From positions 682,001 to 746,000 of the forward strand of contig JAUIAH010000001.1 in the NCBI GenBank assembly GCA_030425385.1: a DNA stretch of 64,000 nucleotides, written 5' to 3'. A model generated the notes under the pieces. That model was not told where the DNA came from, did no database searches, and saw nothing but the letters and a program-made list of their open reading frames with translations. The stretch is from Verrucomicrobiia bacterium. Its GTDB lineage: Bacteria; Verrucomicrobiota; Verrucomicrobiia; Verrucomicrobiales; DEV007. The translations under genes were made by a program, and so were the position numbers. This document shows, one piece after another, positions 1-8,557 of the stretch (position 1 is the stretch's first letter; each line of letters starts with the position of its first letter).

Positions 1-401
1 TGATGGATGCGTTAGGGAAGTTTGCCGAGCGGATCCGGGCGGACCTCAAGCTGGATTGTCGCTTTGACTGTCCTGAACCGGTGCTCGTTGCGGACAATGG
101 CGTCGCGACCCATCTCTATCGCATTGCTCAAGAAGCGACCAACAACGCCATTCGCCATGCGAATGCTAGTCAGATCGCCATTTCCTTGAAGCAAGATGGC
201 GATCAGATTGTCCTACGCATCCGCGACAACGGTACCGGGATCCGCGATCAGCGCCCGAGTCAGGGGCAATCGAAGGGGATTGGTCTGCGGACCATGGCTT
301 ACCGCGCGGGCCTCTTGCGCGGCACCTTGGAAATTGCGCCCGCAGCCCCGGAAGGCACCGTGGTGCGCTGTGCGGCTCCCCTGCCGGGTGAGGGGCGATG
401 A
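1..401 (+). CDS. Sensor histidine kinase, C-terminal ATPase domain (5' truncated by window)
   Basis: The frame is open from the left edge, so only the last ~132 residues are seen. They form a HATPase_c domain of the NarX/LiaS (HisKA_3) class: an N-box with ALYRIAQEATNNAIRHA-type sequence (here HLYRIAQEATNNAIRHAN), a G1 box DNGTGI, and a G2 box KGIGLRTMAYRA that matches the 'GLRGMRERA' element of this class. It binds ATP for autophosphorylation of a histidine lying upstream of the window. Its stop overlaps a start codon (ATGA at 398), but what follows is only a 27-codon frame and not a response regulator. The ATG at 3 is very likely internal. Confidence 0.85.
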   Translation, partial: MDALGKFAERIRADLKLDCRFDCPEPVLVADNGVATHLYRIAQEATNNAIRHANASQIAISLKQDGDQIVLRIRDNGTGIRDQRPSQGQSKGIGLRTMAYRAGLLRGTLEIAPAAPEGTVVRCAAPLPGEGR

Positions 402-481
402 GTGAATCGTGGGCTTCGCAAGAATTGCACCCTGAGCGTCAAGACCTGCGTGGAGCTCAGGTGCGATCGTCGACAGAATAG
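398..481 (+). CDS. Tiny 27-codon ORF overlapping the kinase stop (doubtful)
   Basis: An ATGA overlap joins this frame to the kinase stop, an arrangement that often signals translational coupling. The product would be 27 residues, hydrophilic, with no recognisable motif. Response-regulator genes commonly follow kinases of this class, so this may be a leftover start of a lost partner or simply chance. The stretch 482-590 holds nothing else that I can identify. Confidence 0.12.
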   Translation: MSESWASQELHPERQDLRGAQVRSSTE

Positions 482-590
482 CTTACTTACCATCCATTGA
501 TCGATGAGAGCACAGTTGTTCTTGTCTCCTAGCACCCCGATGGTGGACAGTAAGGCTGCCCTTGGGGTGTCCAGTATCAGGGAACCACTT

Positions 591-974
591 ATGAGTCATT
601 CACCACACGAAAGAGAAGAAATCATCGCTACCATTGATCGCCTGGAGCAGGTTGCGCAATCCAGTCATGCGGAAACGAGTGAGCGTCAGGAATTGTTAGG
701 GTTGCTGAGCACGCTTCGTCGAGAAGTGGATGATCATTTCGAGAAGGAAGGTCTCCCCGACACGTTCCACTCTATCCTGCAACAGGCCGAATCGGTCGCG
801 TCCAAGCGGCTTGGCAACGAGGCCTCCGAGAAGGATGATATCGATCTCGACCTCTCCTGGAAAGAACTGCAAAGCTCTCTCGCACAGGGACTGGAAAGCT
901 GGGAAGCCAAGCACCCCAAGCTCCACGCCACCTTCCTCAACCTATGCAGCCTCCTCTCGAAAGCAGGCATCTAG
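591..974 (+). CDS. DUF4404 family small protein
   Basis: A 127-residue soluble protein. It is helical and highly charged, and ends in the DUF4404 signature of a helix with 'WEAKHPKLHATF' followed by a short hydrophobic C-terminus ending KAGI. The family is found in proteobacteria and PVC bacteria and has no known biochemical role. I prefer the ATG at 591 over the longer frame from 504, because the extra 29 residues lack family similarity and the family starts with a short acidic helix. It sits 29 bp ahead of a universal stress protein, so the two are probably co-transcribed, which suggests a stress or stationary-phase role (inference). Confidence 0.75.
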   Translation: MSHSPHEREEIIATIDRLEQVAQSSHAETSERQELLGLLSTLRREVDDHFEKEGLPDTFHSILQQAESVASKRLGNEASEKDDIDLDLSWKELQSSLAQGLESWEAKHPKLHATFLNLCSLLSKAGI

Positions 975-1003
975 CAACCTTTCGTTCAACTCGCATTGCC
1001 ATC

Positions 1004-1447
1004 ATGACTAACATTCTTGTAGGAATCGACTTCACCAAAGCGGACGACAAAGTCCTTGAGCACGCCAAAGCGCTGGCTAAAGCCTTCTCTTGTCGCCTCC
1101 AACTCCTCCACCTCTCCCTGCCGGAACCCGAGTTCATGGGCTATCCTGATTTCGTCTATCCAGGGTTGCCGGATACGCGAGAAGAAACTCTCAAGGAAGA
1201 GAAGGCACGGCTCACCGCCCTTGTCGACGATCTCCGCAAGGAGTCCATTGAAGCGGAGGCCTACATGAAAGAAGCTCCCACGAGCACGGGCATCTTGGAA
1301 TTCTCGGAAGAACACGACTCCAGTGTCATCGTGATTGGCACGCACAGTCGCAACATGCTTGAGCGGGCGTTGTTAGGCCAAACTGCGGACCGCATCATTC
1401 GGAAATCGCACGTTCCCGTCTTTGTGATCCCCACCAATACCCATTGA
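1004..1447 (+). CDS. Universal stress protein (UspA family)
   Basis: A 147-residue single-domain Usp protein. The start at 1004 gives the typical N-terminus MTNILVGIDFT with the conserved Asp of the first beta strand. The C-terminal nucleotide-binding signature G-2x-G-9x-G(S/T) is present in a modified form: GTHSRNMLERALLGQTADRI, where the second Gly of the motif is not obvious, followed by the strand HVPVFVIP. The family uses a Rossmann-like fold that binds ATP or AMP and forms dimers; roles include survival under starvation and oxidative stress. The upstream in-frame ATG at 944 lies inside the DUF4404 gene and was rejected. The gene is followed after 10 bp by the secreted hydrolase. Confidence 0.9.
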   Translation: MTNILVGIDFTKADDKVLEHAKALAKAFSCRLQLLHLSLPEPEFMGYPDFVYPGLPDTREETLKEEKARLTALVDDLRKESIEAEAYMKEAPTSTGILEFSEEHDSSVIVIGTHSRNMLERALLGQTADRIIRKSHVPVFVIPTNTH

Positions 1448-1457
1448 TTCCCCTTCC

Positions 1458-3530
1458 ATGAGCAGTGCTATCAGAATCGGGAGCCTGCTCCTGGGATGGA
1501 CATGGATGGTCCAACTAGCCGGTGCTTGGGAGCCCCCTTCGCCGGATACCCTCTTGGCAGCCTACTTTGAAGACGAGGTAGCCGCATTGGAAGCTGCCTG
1601 TTTGGCTGAGATCGATTCCAAGGAGGCGTGGCTGGCGCAACGGGAACGCTACCGTGCGGAATTGTTAGAGATGTTGACGCTGGATCCGTTTCCAGAGAAG
1701 ACGCCGCTGAATGCCAGGGTGACAGGGCACGTGGACCATGAAGGGGATGGTGACGCGTTCACGGTGGAGAACGTCGTCTTTGAATCTCTGCCACAATGTT
1801 ATGTGACGGGGAATCTCTATCTTCCGGCGGACACGTCTGCACCTAGTCCAACCGTTCTCTACGTGTCTGGTCATGGGCCAGTGAAGGAGGATGGTGTGAG
1901 CTATGGCAATAAGGTGGCCTACCAGCGGCATGGCGCGTGGTTCGCTAGGCATGGCTACGTGTGTCTCGTGCTCGATACCGTCCAGCTAGGGGAAATCGAG
2001 GGGATCCACCACGGGACTTATCGCTATGGCATGTGGTGGTGGAATGCGCGGGGCTATTCCTCGGCTGGAATCGAAGCCTGGAATAGTGTGAGAGCGCTGG
2101 ACTATCTGCAAACGCGTCCTGAGGTGGATCCAAAGCGCTTTGGCGTGACGGGACGATCGGGTGGCGGGGCTTATAGCTGGTGGCTTGCGGCCATTGATGA
2201 ACGCGTTCGTGTGGCCGTTCCCGTGGCTGGCATCACCAGCCTGCGCAATCACGTGGTAGATGGCTGTGTGGAAGGGCACTGCGATTGCATGTATCCGGTG
2301 AATACCTATCGCTGGGATTTCCCGGCGGTGGCGGCGCTCGTGGCTCCACGCCCTCTGCTGATCTCGAATACGGATAAGGACAGCATCTTTCCGTTGGAGG
2401 GCGTCTTGGACGTGCACGCGAAGACGAGAAGCATTTACGCACTGCTGGATGCTGAGGCGCATTTGGGATTGCAGATTGCGGAGGGTCCTCACAAAGACAC
2501 ACAAGATCTCAGGGTCCACGCGTTCACTTGGTTTGAACGCTTTCTCAAGGGTGCCGATCCCCCGCCGCTGATTCGCAAACCAGCCGAAGCTTTTCTGACG
2601 CCTCAGCAATTGAAGGTCTTAGATACGATTCCAGAGGACGAGCGAACCTCGACCATCCATGAGAGCTTTGCCCACCAAGCTCCGGCACCTGATGTGCCCA
2701 CCGATGAGGTGACGTGGCGACGCGCGCGCGATGGATGGATGACGGCGCTGCGAGAGAAGGTCTTTCGTGGGTGGCCCAAGGACGCTCGGGTGCCTGAACC
2801 TATCTTGCGCCAGGAGATCACGAAGGAGGTTCACACCTTTCGAGTGTACGATTTCGAGAGCCACTCCAATGGGCGCCTCCCGTTGTTGGTTGTGTCTCCT
2901 CGAGAGACCACAGTGTTAAGCGTGCAAGTCACGGTGCTGGATGACGATGCCTGGCAGGCATGGATGGCCCGGGCGCTCGCCGTGGATGAGGCACTGGTGC
3001 GCCCCTTTGCCCCCGAGTCGGCGTCTTGGCCAGAAAGGGATCCCGCCGGTGCAGCCGCTTGGTTTGCTCGCGAGGGCGTTGCCCATGTCTACCTGGCTGC
3101 ACGAGGCATCGGACCTTCGGCGTGGTCGGGTGATGCCCGCGTGCAGGTGCATTTGCGACGACGGTTCATGTTGTTAGGACAGACAGTCGATGGCATGCGA
3201 GTCTTTGATCTTTGTCAGGGCATGCGAGCCGCGAGTTCGCTTTTCCCTCACGTTGAAGGGGGATGGTCGTTGATGGCAGATGGCACGATGGGGGTGAACG
3301 CTCTTTATGCCTCCCTTTTCCTGACGGAAATGCCATTTGCTCTTTCATTGACACGCCTGCCTGCTAGTCATCGTGAGGGTCCAGACTATTTGAATGTGAT
3401 GCGCTTTCTTGATCTCCCCACCGCGCTGGCCATGGCGAAAGAATGGCGAGCCGTCCGTGTCGGCGAAAGTCCCGAAAGCCTTTCGTCCTTTGGTTCCCTT
3501 GTGGAGGCTCGGTTGGGTTGGAAACACTAA
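1458..3530 (+). CDS. Secreted alpha/beta hydrolase, acetyl-xylan-esterase/dienelactone-hydrolase-like
   Basis: A 690-residue exported protein with a signal peptide of about 23 residues (cleavage near LAGA). The N-terminal two thirds carry an alpha/beta-hydrolase fold: a beta strand PTVLYVSGHG that supplies the oxyanion region, the nucleophile elbow GRSGGG with Ser234, an acid candidate Asp308 (in NTDKDSIFP) and a histidine candidate His345 (in GPHKD). The architecture resembles large esterases found in polysaccharide-degrading planctomycetes and verrucomicrobia that deacetylate xylan or other plant and algal glycans. The substrate cannot be read from sequence. Residues ~400-690 form a second domain that I do not recognise. 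The small lipoprotein starts 5 bp downstream. Confidence 0.75.
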   Translation: MSSAIRIGSLLLGWTWMVQLAGAWEPPSPDTLLAAYFEDEVAALEAACLAEIDSKEAWLAQRERYRAELLEMLTLDPFPEKTPLNARVTGHVDHEGDGDAFTVENVVFESLPQCYVTGNLYLPADTSAPSPTVLYVSGHGPVKEDGVSYGNKVAYQRHGAWFARHGYVCLVLDTVQLGEIEGIHHGTYRYGMWWWNARGYSSAGIEAWNSVRALDYLQTRPEVDPKRFGVTGRSGGGAYSWWLAAIDERVRVAVPVAGITSLRNHVVDGCVEGHCDCMYPVNTYRWDFPAVAALVAPRPLLISNTDKDSIFPLEGVLDVHAKTRSIYALLDAEAHLGLQIAEGPHKDTQDLRVHAFTWFERFLKGADPPPLIRKPAEAFLTPQQLKVLDTIPEDERTSTIHESFAHQAPAPDVPTDEVTWRRARDGWMTALREKVFRGWPKDARVPEPILRQEITKEVHTFRVYDFESHSNGRLPLLVVSPRETTVLSVQVTVLDDDAWQAWMARALAVDEALVRPFAPESASWPERDPAGAAAWFAREGVAHVYLAARGIGPSAWSGDARVQVHLRRRFMLLGQTVDGMRVFDLCQGMRAASSLFPHVEGGWSLMADGTMGVNALYASLFLTEMPFALSLTRLPASHREGPDYLNVMRFLDLPTALAMAKEWRAVRVGESPESLSSFGSLVEARLGWKH

Positions 3531-3535
3531 TTTGA

Positions 3536-3898
3536 ATGGACATGATGGTCATCCTCCGGAATCTCAGCCTAACTATTTGGGTCCTTGTAGTGTTCGGATG
3601 CCAACAACCCATGACCCCAACTCCGTCGACTGCTGATGAATCTGAGAAGCGCTCTGTGGATCCCAAGTCCCTCCCCGTGGAAGGCCTTGCCACGGTGGCT
3701 CAACCAGAGAGCTGGATGCTCACGGGTCGTGGCGGGCCGCCGATCGAGCGCGTGTATTTCCCTCCAGATGCGGGAACGGCGGATGGCATCAGCACCACCT
3801 ATTTGCTGGATCATGCCGCGAGGCGATACTGGGTGGTTCAAAGTGGTGGCTATGCCGGGCGCATTCGGGTTCTCGGACCGGGAAGCATGGATCCGTAG
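3536..3898 (+). CDS. Small putative lipoprotein
   Basis: A 120-residue product with a hydrophobic N-terminal segment ending in a lipobox-like VFGC (Cys22), which predicts lipidation after signal peptidase II cleavage. ATG codons at 3536, 3542 and 3545 are all possible starts. The mature part is rich in Thr, Pro and Ser at first and has no domain that I recognise. It lies 5 bp after the esterase gene, so the two are likely one transcript, suggesting an envelope-located accessory protein of the hydrolase. The end is abrupt and the protein may be a truncated form of something longer. Confidence 0.5.
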   Translation: MDMMVILRNLSLTIWVLVVFGCQQPMTPTPSTADESEKRSVDPKSLPVEGLATVAQPESWMLTGRGGPPIERVYFPPDAGTADGISTTYLLDHAARRYWVVQSGGYAGRIRVLGPGSMDP

Positions 3899-4236
3899 TT
3901 TGGGATCGACCACGGAATGATCTTGTCGACCGCCTGAGGACTAGCGAAGATTGCCAGCATGTCTGGTCCCCGTTGTCGCGTCGGGGCTTCCTGGATGCTA
4001 TTCCTTTGGGCCGCCCTTCACTTTCCCGTGGGGATGGCCCGGCGACAAGGGAGCCACGAGCGTCGATTTCCCCACCCCCGTGGACGGACAGGTTGAATCC
4101 CCTGGGAAAGGGGTCGCACTGGGAGGTCCGCCGTGCCAACGTCGCTCGCGTCTATGGGACCTCGGGAGAAATCCGGTGTTGCATGGACCTTTGGAGCCAT
4201 TAGGATTTCCATTATCTTAACATTTAATTGATTATC
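3899..4236. other. Intergenic region before the MoxR operon
   Basis: No convincing gene. A 45-codon plus-strand frame at 3959-4096 starts with Arg-rich residues followed by a hydrophobic stretch (SWMLFLWAALHFPVGMA) like a signal peptide, but has no mature domain and a very basic tail; I do not call it. The last 30 bases (about 4205-4236) are suddenly AT-rich, in contrast to the GC-rich sequence before them, and are the likely place for the operon promoter, although I cannot define a clear -10/-35 pair. Confidence 0.4.
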
Positions 4237-5313
<1,077 letters not shown>

Positions 5314-5349
5314 CATAGGTCTTCTCCGCGGCCTCTATCTTTCCCTTCT

Positions 5350-6276
5350 ATGGCTGAGAGTTCTGCTAGTGACGCTTCCAAGTATTTGGATCCGAAGGTG
5401 CTTGAGAAGATCAAGCAGCTCGATGTGCGGGCGCGTCTCGTGGTGGAAGGGTTTATCACCGGTCAACACAAGAGCCCGTTCAGCGGGTTTGCGGTGGAAT
5501 TTGCGGGACATCGCGAATACGCGCCTGGCGATGAGCTGAAGCATATCGATTGGAAGGTCTGGTCCAAGACGGATCGACTCTACATCAAGGAGTATGAGGA
5601 GGAGACCAACCTCAGCTGTACGATCATCGTCGATGCGAGCAAGTCGATGGGGTACGGCACGCCGAGCTGGACGAAGTTCGACTACGCGGCGACGGCAGCG
5701 GCGTCTCTCACGCACCTGCTCCAACGGCAGCAGGATGTGGTGGGGCTAGTGACCTTTGATACCAAGGTGACGCAGAACCTGCCGCCGAGTGGGCGTGCCA
5801 TGCATCTCAAACGCATCGTGCATGAGTTAGAGCAGATGGAGCCGGATTCCCAGACGGATATTGGGAATGTCTTCCTGGAGCTCTCCAATCAGATTCGCAA
5901 GCGCGGCCTGGTCGTGCTGATCTCGGATCTCTTTGCGGATCTATCACAGTTGCAGGAATCGCTGCAGCAATTCCGGTTGCGCAAGCATGAGGTGGTGGTG
6001 ATGCACGTGATGCATGACGATGAGTTGACTTTTCCCTTTGATTCACACACGCGCTTCCTGGGATTGGAAACGGATGACCAGGTCCATGCGGATCCGCGCG
6101 CGTTGCGGCGGACGTATTTGGAGATCGTGGAGACCTATCTCGGGCAGGTGCGCAAGTTGTGCGCGAGCATGGGGGTGGACTACACGTTGATGAATACCAA
6201 GGACAGTTTAGATGCGGTCTTGGCCAGTTACCTGGCATTCCGCCAGCGGCATGCGCGGGGGGCGCGGCAACGGTAG
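5350..6276 (+). CDS. DUF58 / VWA-like protein, MoxR partner
   Basis: A 308-residue soluble protein of the DUF58 family. The diagnostic block EYAPGDELKHIDWKVWSKT (residues ~57-74) is present, followed by a VWA fold whose first strand carries the metal-ion-dependent adhesion site DASKS (95-99). DUF58 genes almost always follow moxR, and the protein is thought to be a client or adaptor of the ATPase. No signal peptide or membrane segment is visible, so it should be cytoplasmic, unlike the two VWA membrane proteins further along. It ends 10 bp before the BatA-type gene. Confidence 0.92.
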   Translation: MAESSASDASKYLDPKVLEKIKQLDVRARLVVEGFITGQHKSPFSGFAVEFAGHREYAPGDELKHIDWKVWSKTDRLYIKEYEEETNLSCTIIVDASKSMGYGTPSWTKFDYAATAAASLTHLLQRQQDVVGLVTFDTKVTQNLPPSGRAMHLKRIVHELEQMEPDSQTDIGNVFLELSNQIRKRGLVVLISDLFADLSQLQESLQQFRLRKHEVVVMHVMHDDELTFPFDSHTRFLGLETDDQVHADPRALRRTYLEIVETYLGQVRKLCASMGVDYTLMNTKDSLDAVLASYLAFRQRHARGARQR

Positions 6277-6286
6277 TTCCGATCGT

Positions 6287-8548
6287 ATGGGCAACTTCTT
6301 TGTCAGTCCTCTTCTCTTCTGGGCAGGCCTCATCGGGATGGCCTTGCCGATCCTCATTCATTTGCTCAACAAGCGTCGCTTTCGGCGCGTGGACTGGGCA
6401 GCCATGGATTTCCTTCTTCAGGCGCAGAAGATCAACAAACGGCGGGTGAAACTGGAGGACTTCCTTCTTCTCCTGATGCGCTGTCTGATCATGGCTTTGT
6501 TAGGCATGTTGTTGGCGCGTCCTTTCCTCACCTTCGACGCTGGGGGTGGGCTCTTCAAGGCGGCGCGTCATGAACGCGTGATCTTGTTAGATGATTCCCT
6601 CAGCATGAATGCGAAGGTCGGCGGCACCACGCCCCTGACAGAGGCGGGCAAAGCGGTGACCAACTGGATCACGACACTCGCCTCCAACAATGCGGATGAT
6701 TCGTTCACGCTTCTGTTAGCCTCGCGACCTGAGCGCGCGGTGTATCGGGATGAACCGTTGACCGAGGATGCGGTCAATCAGATCTTGGAGGATGTGAAGC
6801 AGTTGGAGGTGGCGGATGCGGCCTCTGATCTTGGCAAAGGGCTCACAGAGATCGAGGAAATGCTTGATCCGGCGAGTGATGGCGGTGCGGTGAATCGCAT
6901 CATCTATGTGGTCAGTGATTTCCGGGCACGCGATTGGTCGCCTGCTTCGGAAAAGGAAACCTTTGCCAGCTTGAAGCGGATCGGGGACCGTGCGGCGGGC
7001 CTCTATCTTGTGGACGCAGGGGCAACGGCAGCGGGGGCGACGGATAACCTGGTCATTGACGAGATCGCCGCCCGCGACAAGGCCCTCATAGCGGGGGTGC
7101 CTTCTGAATTTGAAGTCACCGTGCGCAATCTAGGAACGAGCGCGGTGACGGATCTCGCGGTGCGCTTGACCGCTGGCGAGATGCTGCCGCTTGAGCGCAC
7201 CATCGAACGGGTGGGCCCTGGAGAAACGGCGGGGGCGACCTTCACATTCACCTTTGCGCGCCCGGATGATTTGCAATGGTTAGAGCCCATCCGTTTGCAA
7301 GCGGAAGTGGTTCCCGAGGCGGGAGATGCCTTGGCGGATGACAACGTGCGCTATTTCCCCGCTCGGGTGAAGCCGGGTCTAGAGGTGTTACTCATCGATG
7401 GCGACCCATCCAGCCAATATGGCGAGAGCGAGACGTTCTTCATGCAGAAGGCACTCGCCCCCCGTGGACGGGCGCTTTCGGGTCTGAATCTCACGGTGAT
7501 GGATGACTCCGAGTTGGAGACCTTGCCGCTGGGAGACTACGAAGTGATCTATCTCACGAATGTCTTTCGGCTGGAAGACACCGCCCGGGAACGCCTCGAA
7601 GCCTGGGTGGAAGATGGGGGTGGATTGGTGATGGTGCTAGGTGATGAGATTGATGAAGAATCCTATCAGAATGACCTTCATCGTGGTGGCGAAGGGCTCT
7701 TGCCGGTGACCTTGGCGGGCATCCGCGGCGACGAGGAGGCCGAGAGCTGGGCCGTGATCGATCCGGAGGACGTGACGCACCCCGTCTTGCGTCTCTTCGA
7801 AGGCGACGGCAGCCCGCTCTTGGAAGGGGTGAAGGTGTTTCAGTGGTGGGGCAGTGCGGTCCCTGAGAAGCCTGAAGAAGGGCAAGCGCCTGCCAACGTG
7901 CTGGCGTATCTGTCAGGTGAGGAGCGGGTGCCGCTCTTCATCGAGTCCACGCATGGGGCGGGGCGAGTGATGACCGTGACGACGTCGTTGGACCTTGATT
8001 GGGGCAATTGGCCTACGGAAGCGGCCAGCTATCTCATCGTCTTACAAGAGCTCACCCGCTACATGGCCCCGAAGCGCAGTGATCAGGGCGTGTTTCCTGT
8101 GGGTGGGGTGTTGACGCATGCGTTAGAATTGACCGAGTTCCGGCCGGACGGATCCGTTCTCACCCCTAATGGGAGCAACTTGCCGGTGCGGGCGTTGCCC
8201 AAAGCCGGAGGCGAACAATCGACGACCTGGGAGGTGCGCTTTGAAGACACCGCCAAGCGTGGTTTTTATGAAATGGAGCTGACCCCTACCGATGGCGATG
8301 AGCCGAGAGGCGTCCTCTTCGCGGCCAATGTGGACACGAGCGAGAGCGCGCTGGAGCGGGTGGATAGGCGGATCTTGGAGGAGGCCTTGGCCGACTCTCC
8401 GATCAAGATTCTCGCCGCGAATACCGCCCTCATGGAGTTGGGAGCGAACAAGGCGCGTTCGGAATATTGGCGATGGGCACTTTATGTGCTGCTCGCTTTC
8501 CTCTGTCTGGAATTACTCTATGGTTGGTGGTTGGGAGTGCACCGTTGA
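6287..8548 (+). CDS. BatA-type VWA membrane protein with amidotransferase-fold domain
   Basis: A 753-residue membrane protein. The N-terminus MGNFFVSPLLFWAGLIG... with the LLNKRRFRRVDW element is the BatA N-terminal domain, giving a first membrane helix (~5-27) and a second (~60-80). A VWA domain follows, with the metal site DDSLS (D102, S104, S106). The middle (~370-480) resembles a class I glutamine-amidotransferase-like flavodoxin fold, as in other BatA/DUF4159-type proteins, without an evident catalytic Cys. A single helix near the C-terminus (WALYVLLAFLCLELLYGWW) anchors the end. I chose the ATG at 6287; the longer frame from 6212 overlaps the DUF58 gene. It lies in the MoxR operon, so it is a probable envelope partner. 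Confidence 0.85.
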   Translation: MGNFFVSPLLFWAGLIGMALPILIHLLNKRRFRRVDWAAMDFLLQAQKINKRRVKLEDFLLLLMRCLIMALLGMLLARPFLTFDAGGGLFKAARHERVILLDDSLSMNAKVGGTTPLTEAGKAVTNWITTLASNNADDSFTLLLASRPERAVYRDEPLTEDAVNQILEDVKQLEVADAASDLGKGLTEIEEMLDPASDGGAVNRIIYVVSDFRARDWSPASEKETFASLKRIGDRAAGLYLVDAGATAAGATDNLVIDEIAARDKALIAGVPSEFEVTVRNLGTSAVTDLAVRLTAGEMLPLERTIERVGPGETAGATFTFTFARPDDLQWLEPIRLQAEVVPEAGDALADDNVRYFPARVKPGLEVLLIDGDPSSQYGESETFFMQKALAPRGRALSGLNLTVMDDSELETLPLGDYEVIYLTNVFRLEDTARERLEAWVEDGGGLVMVLGDEIDEESYQNDLHRGGEGLLPVTLAGIRGDEEAESWAVIDPEDVTHPVLRLFEGDGSPLLEGVKVFQWWGSAVPEKPEEGQAPANVLAYLSGEERVPLFIESTHGAGRVMTVTTSLDLDWGNWPTEAASYLIVLQELTRYMAPKRSDQGVFPVGGVLTHALELTEFRPDGSVLTPNGSNLPVRALPKAGGEQSTTWEVRFEDTAKRGFYEMELTPTDGDEPRGVLFAANVDTSESALERVDRRILEEALADSPIKILAANTALMELGANKARSEYWRWALYVLLAFLCLELLYGWWLGVHR

Positions 8549-8557
8549 GTTGAGGCC

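Noticed and set aside
504-590. Longer N-terminus of the DUF4404 gene
   Set aside because: The extra 29 residues do not resemble the family, and the ATG at 591 gives the usual length.
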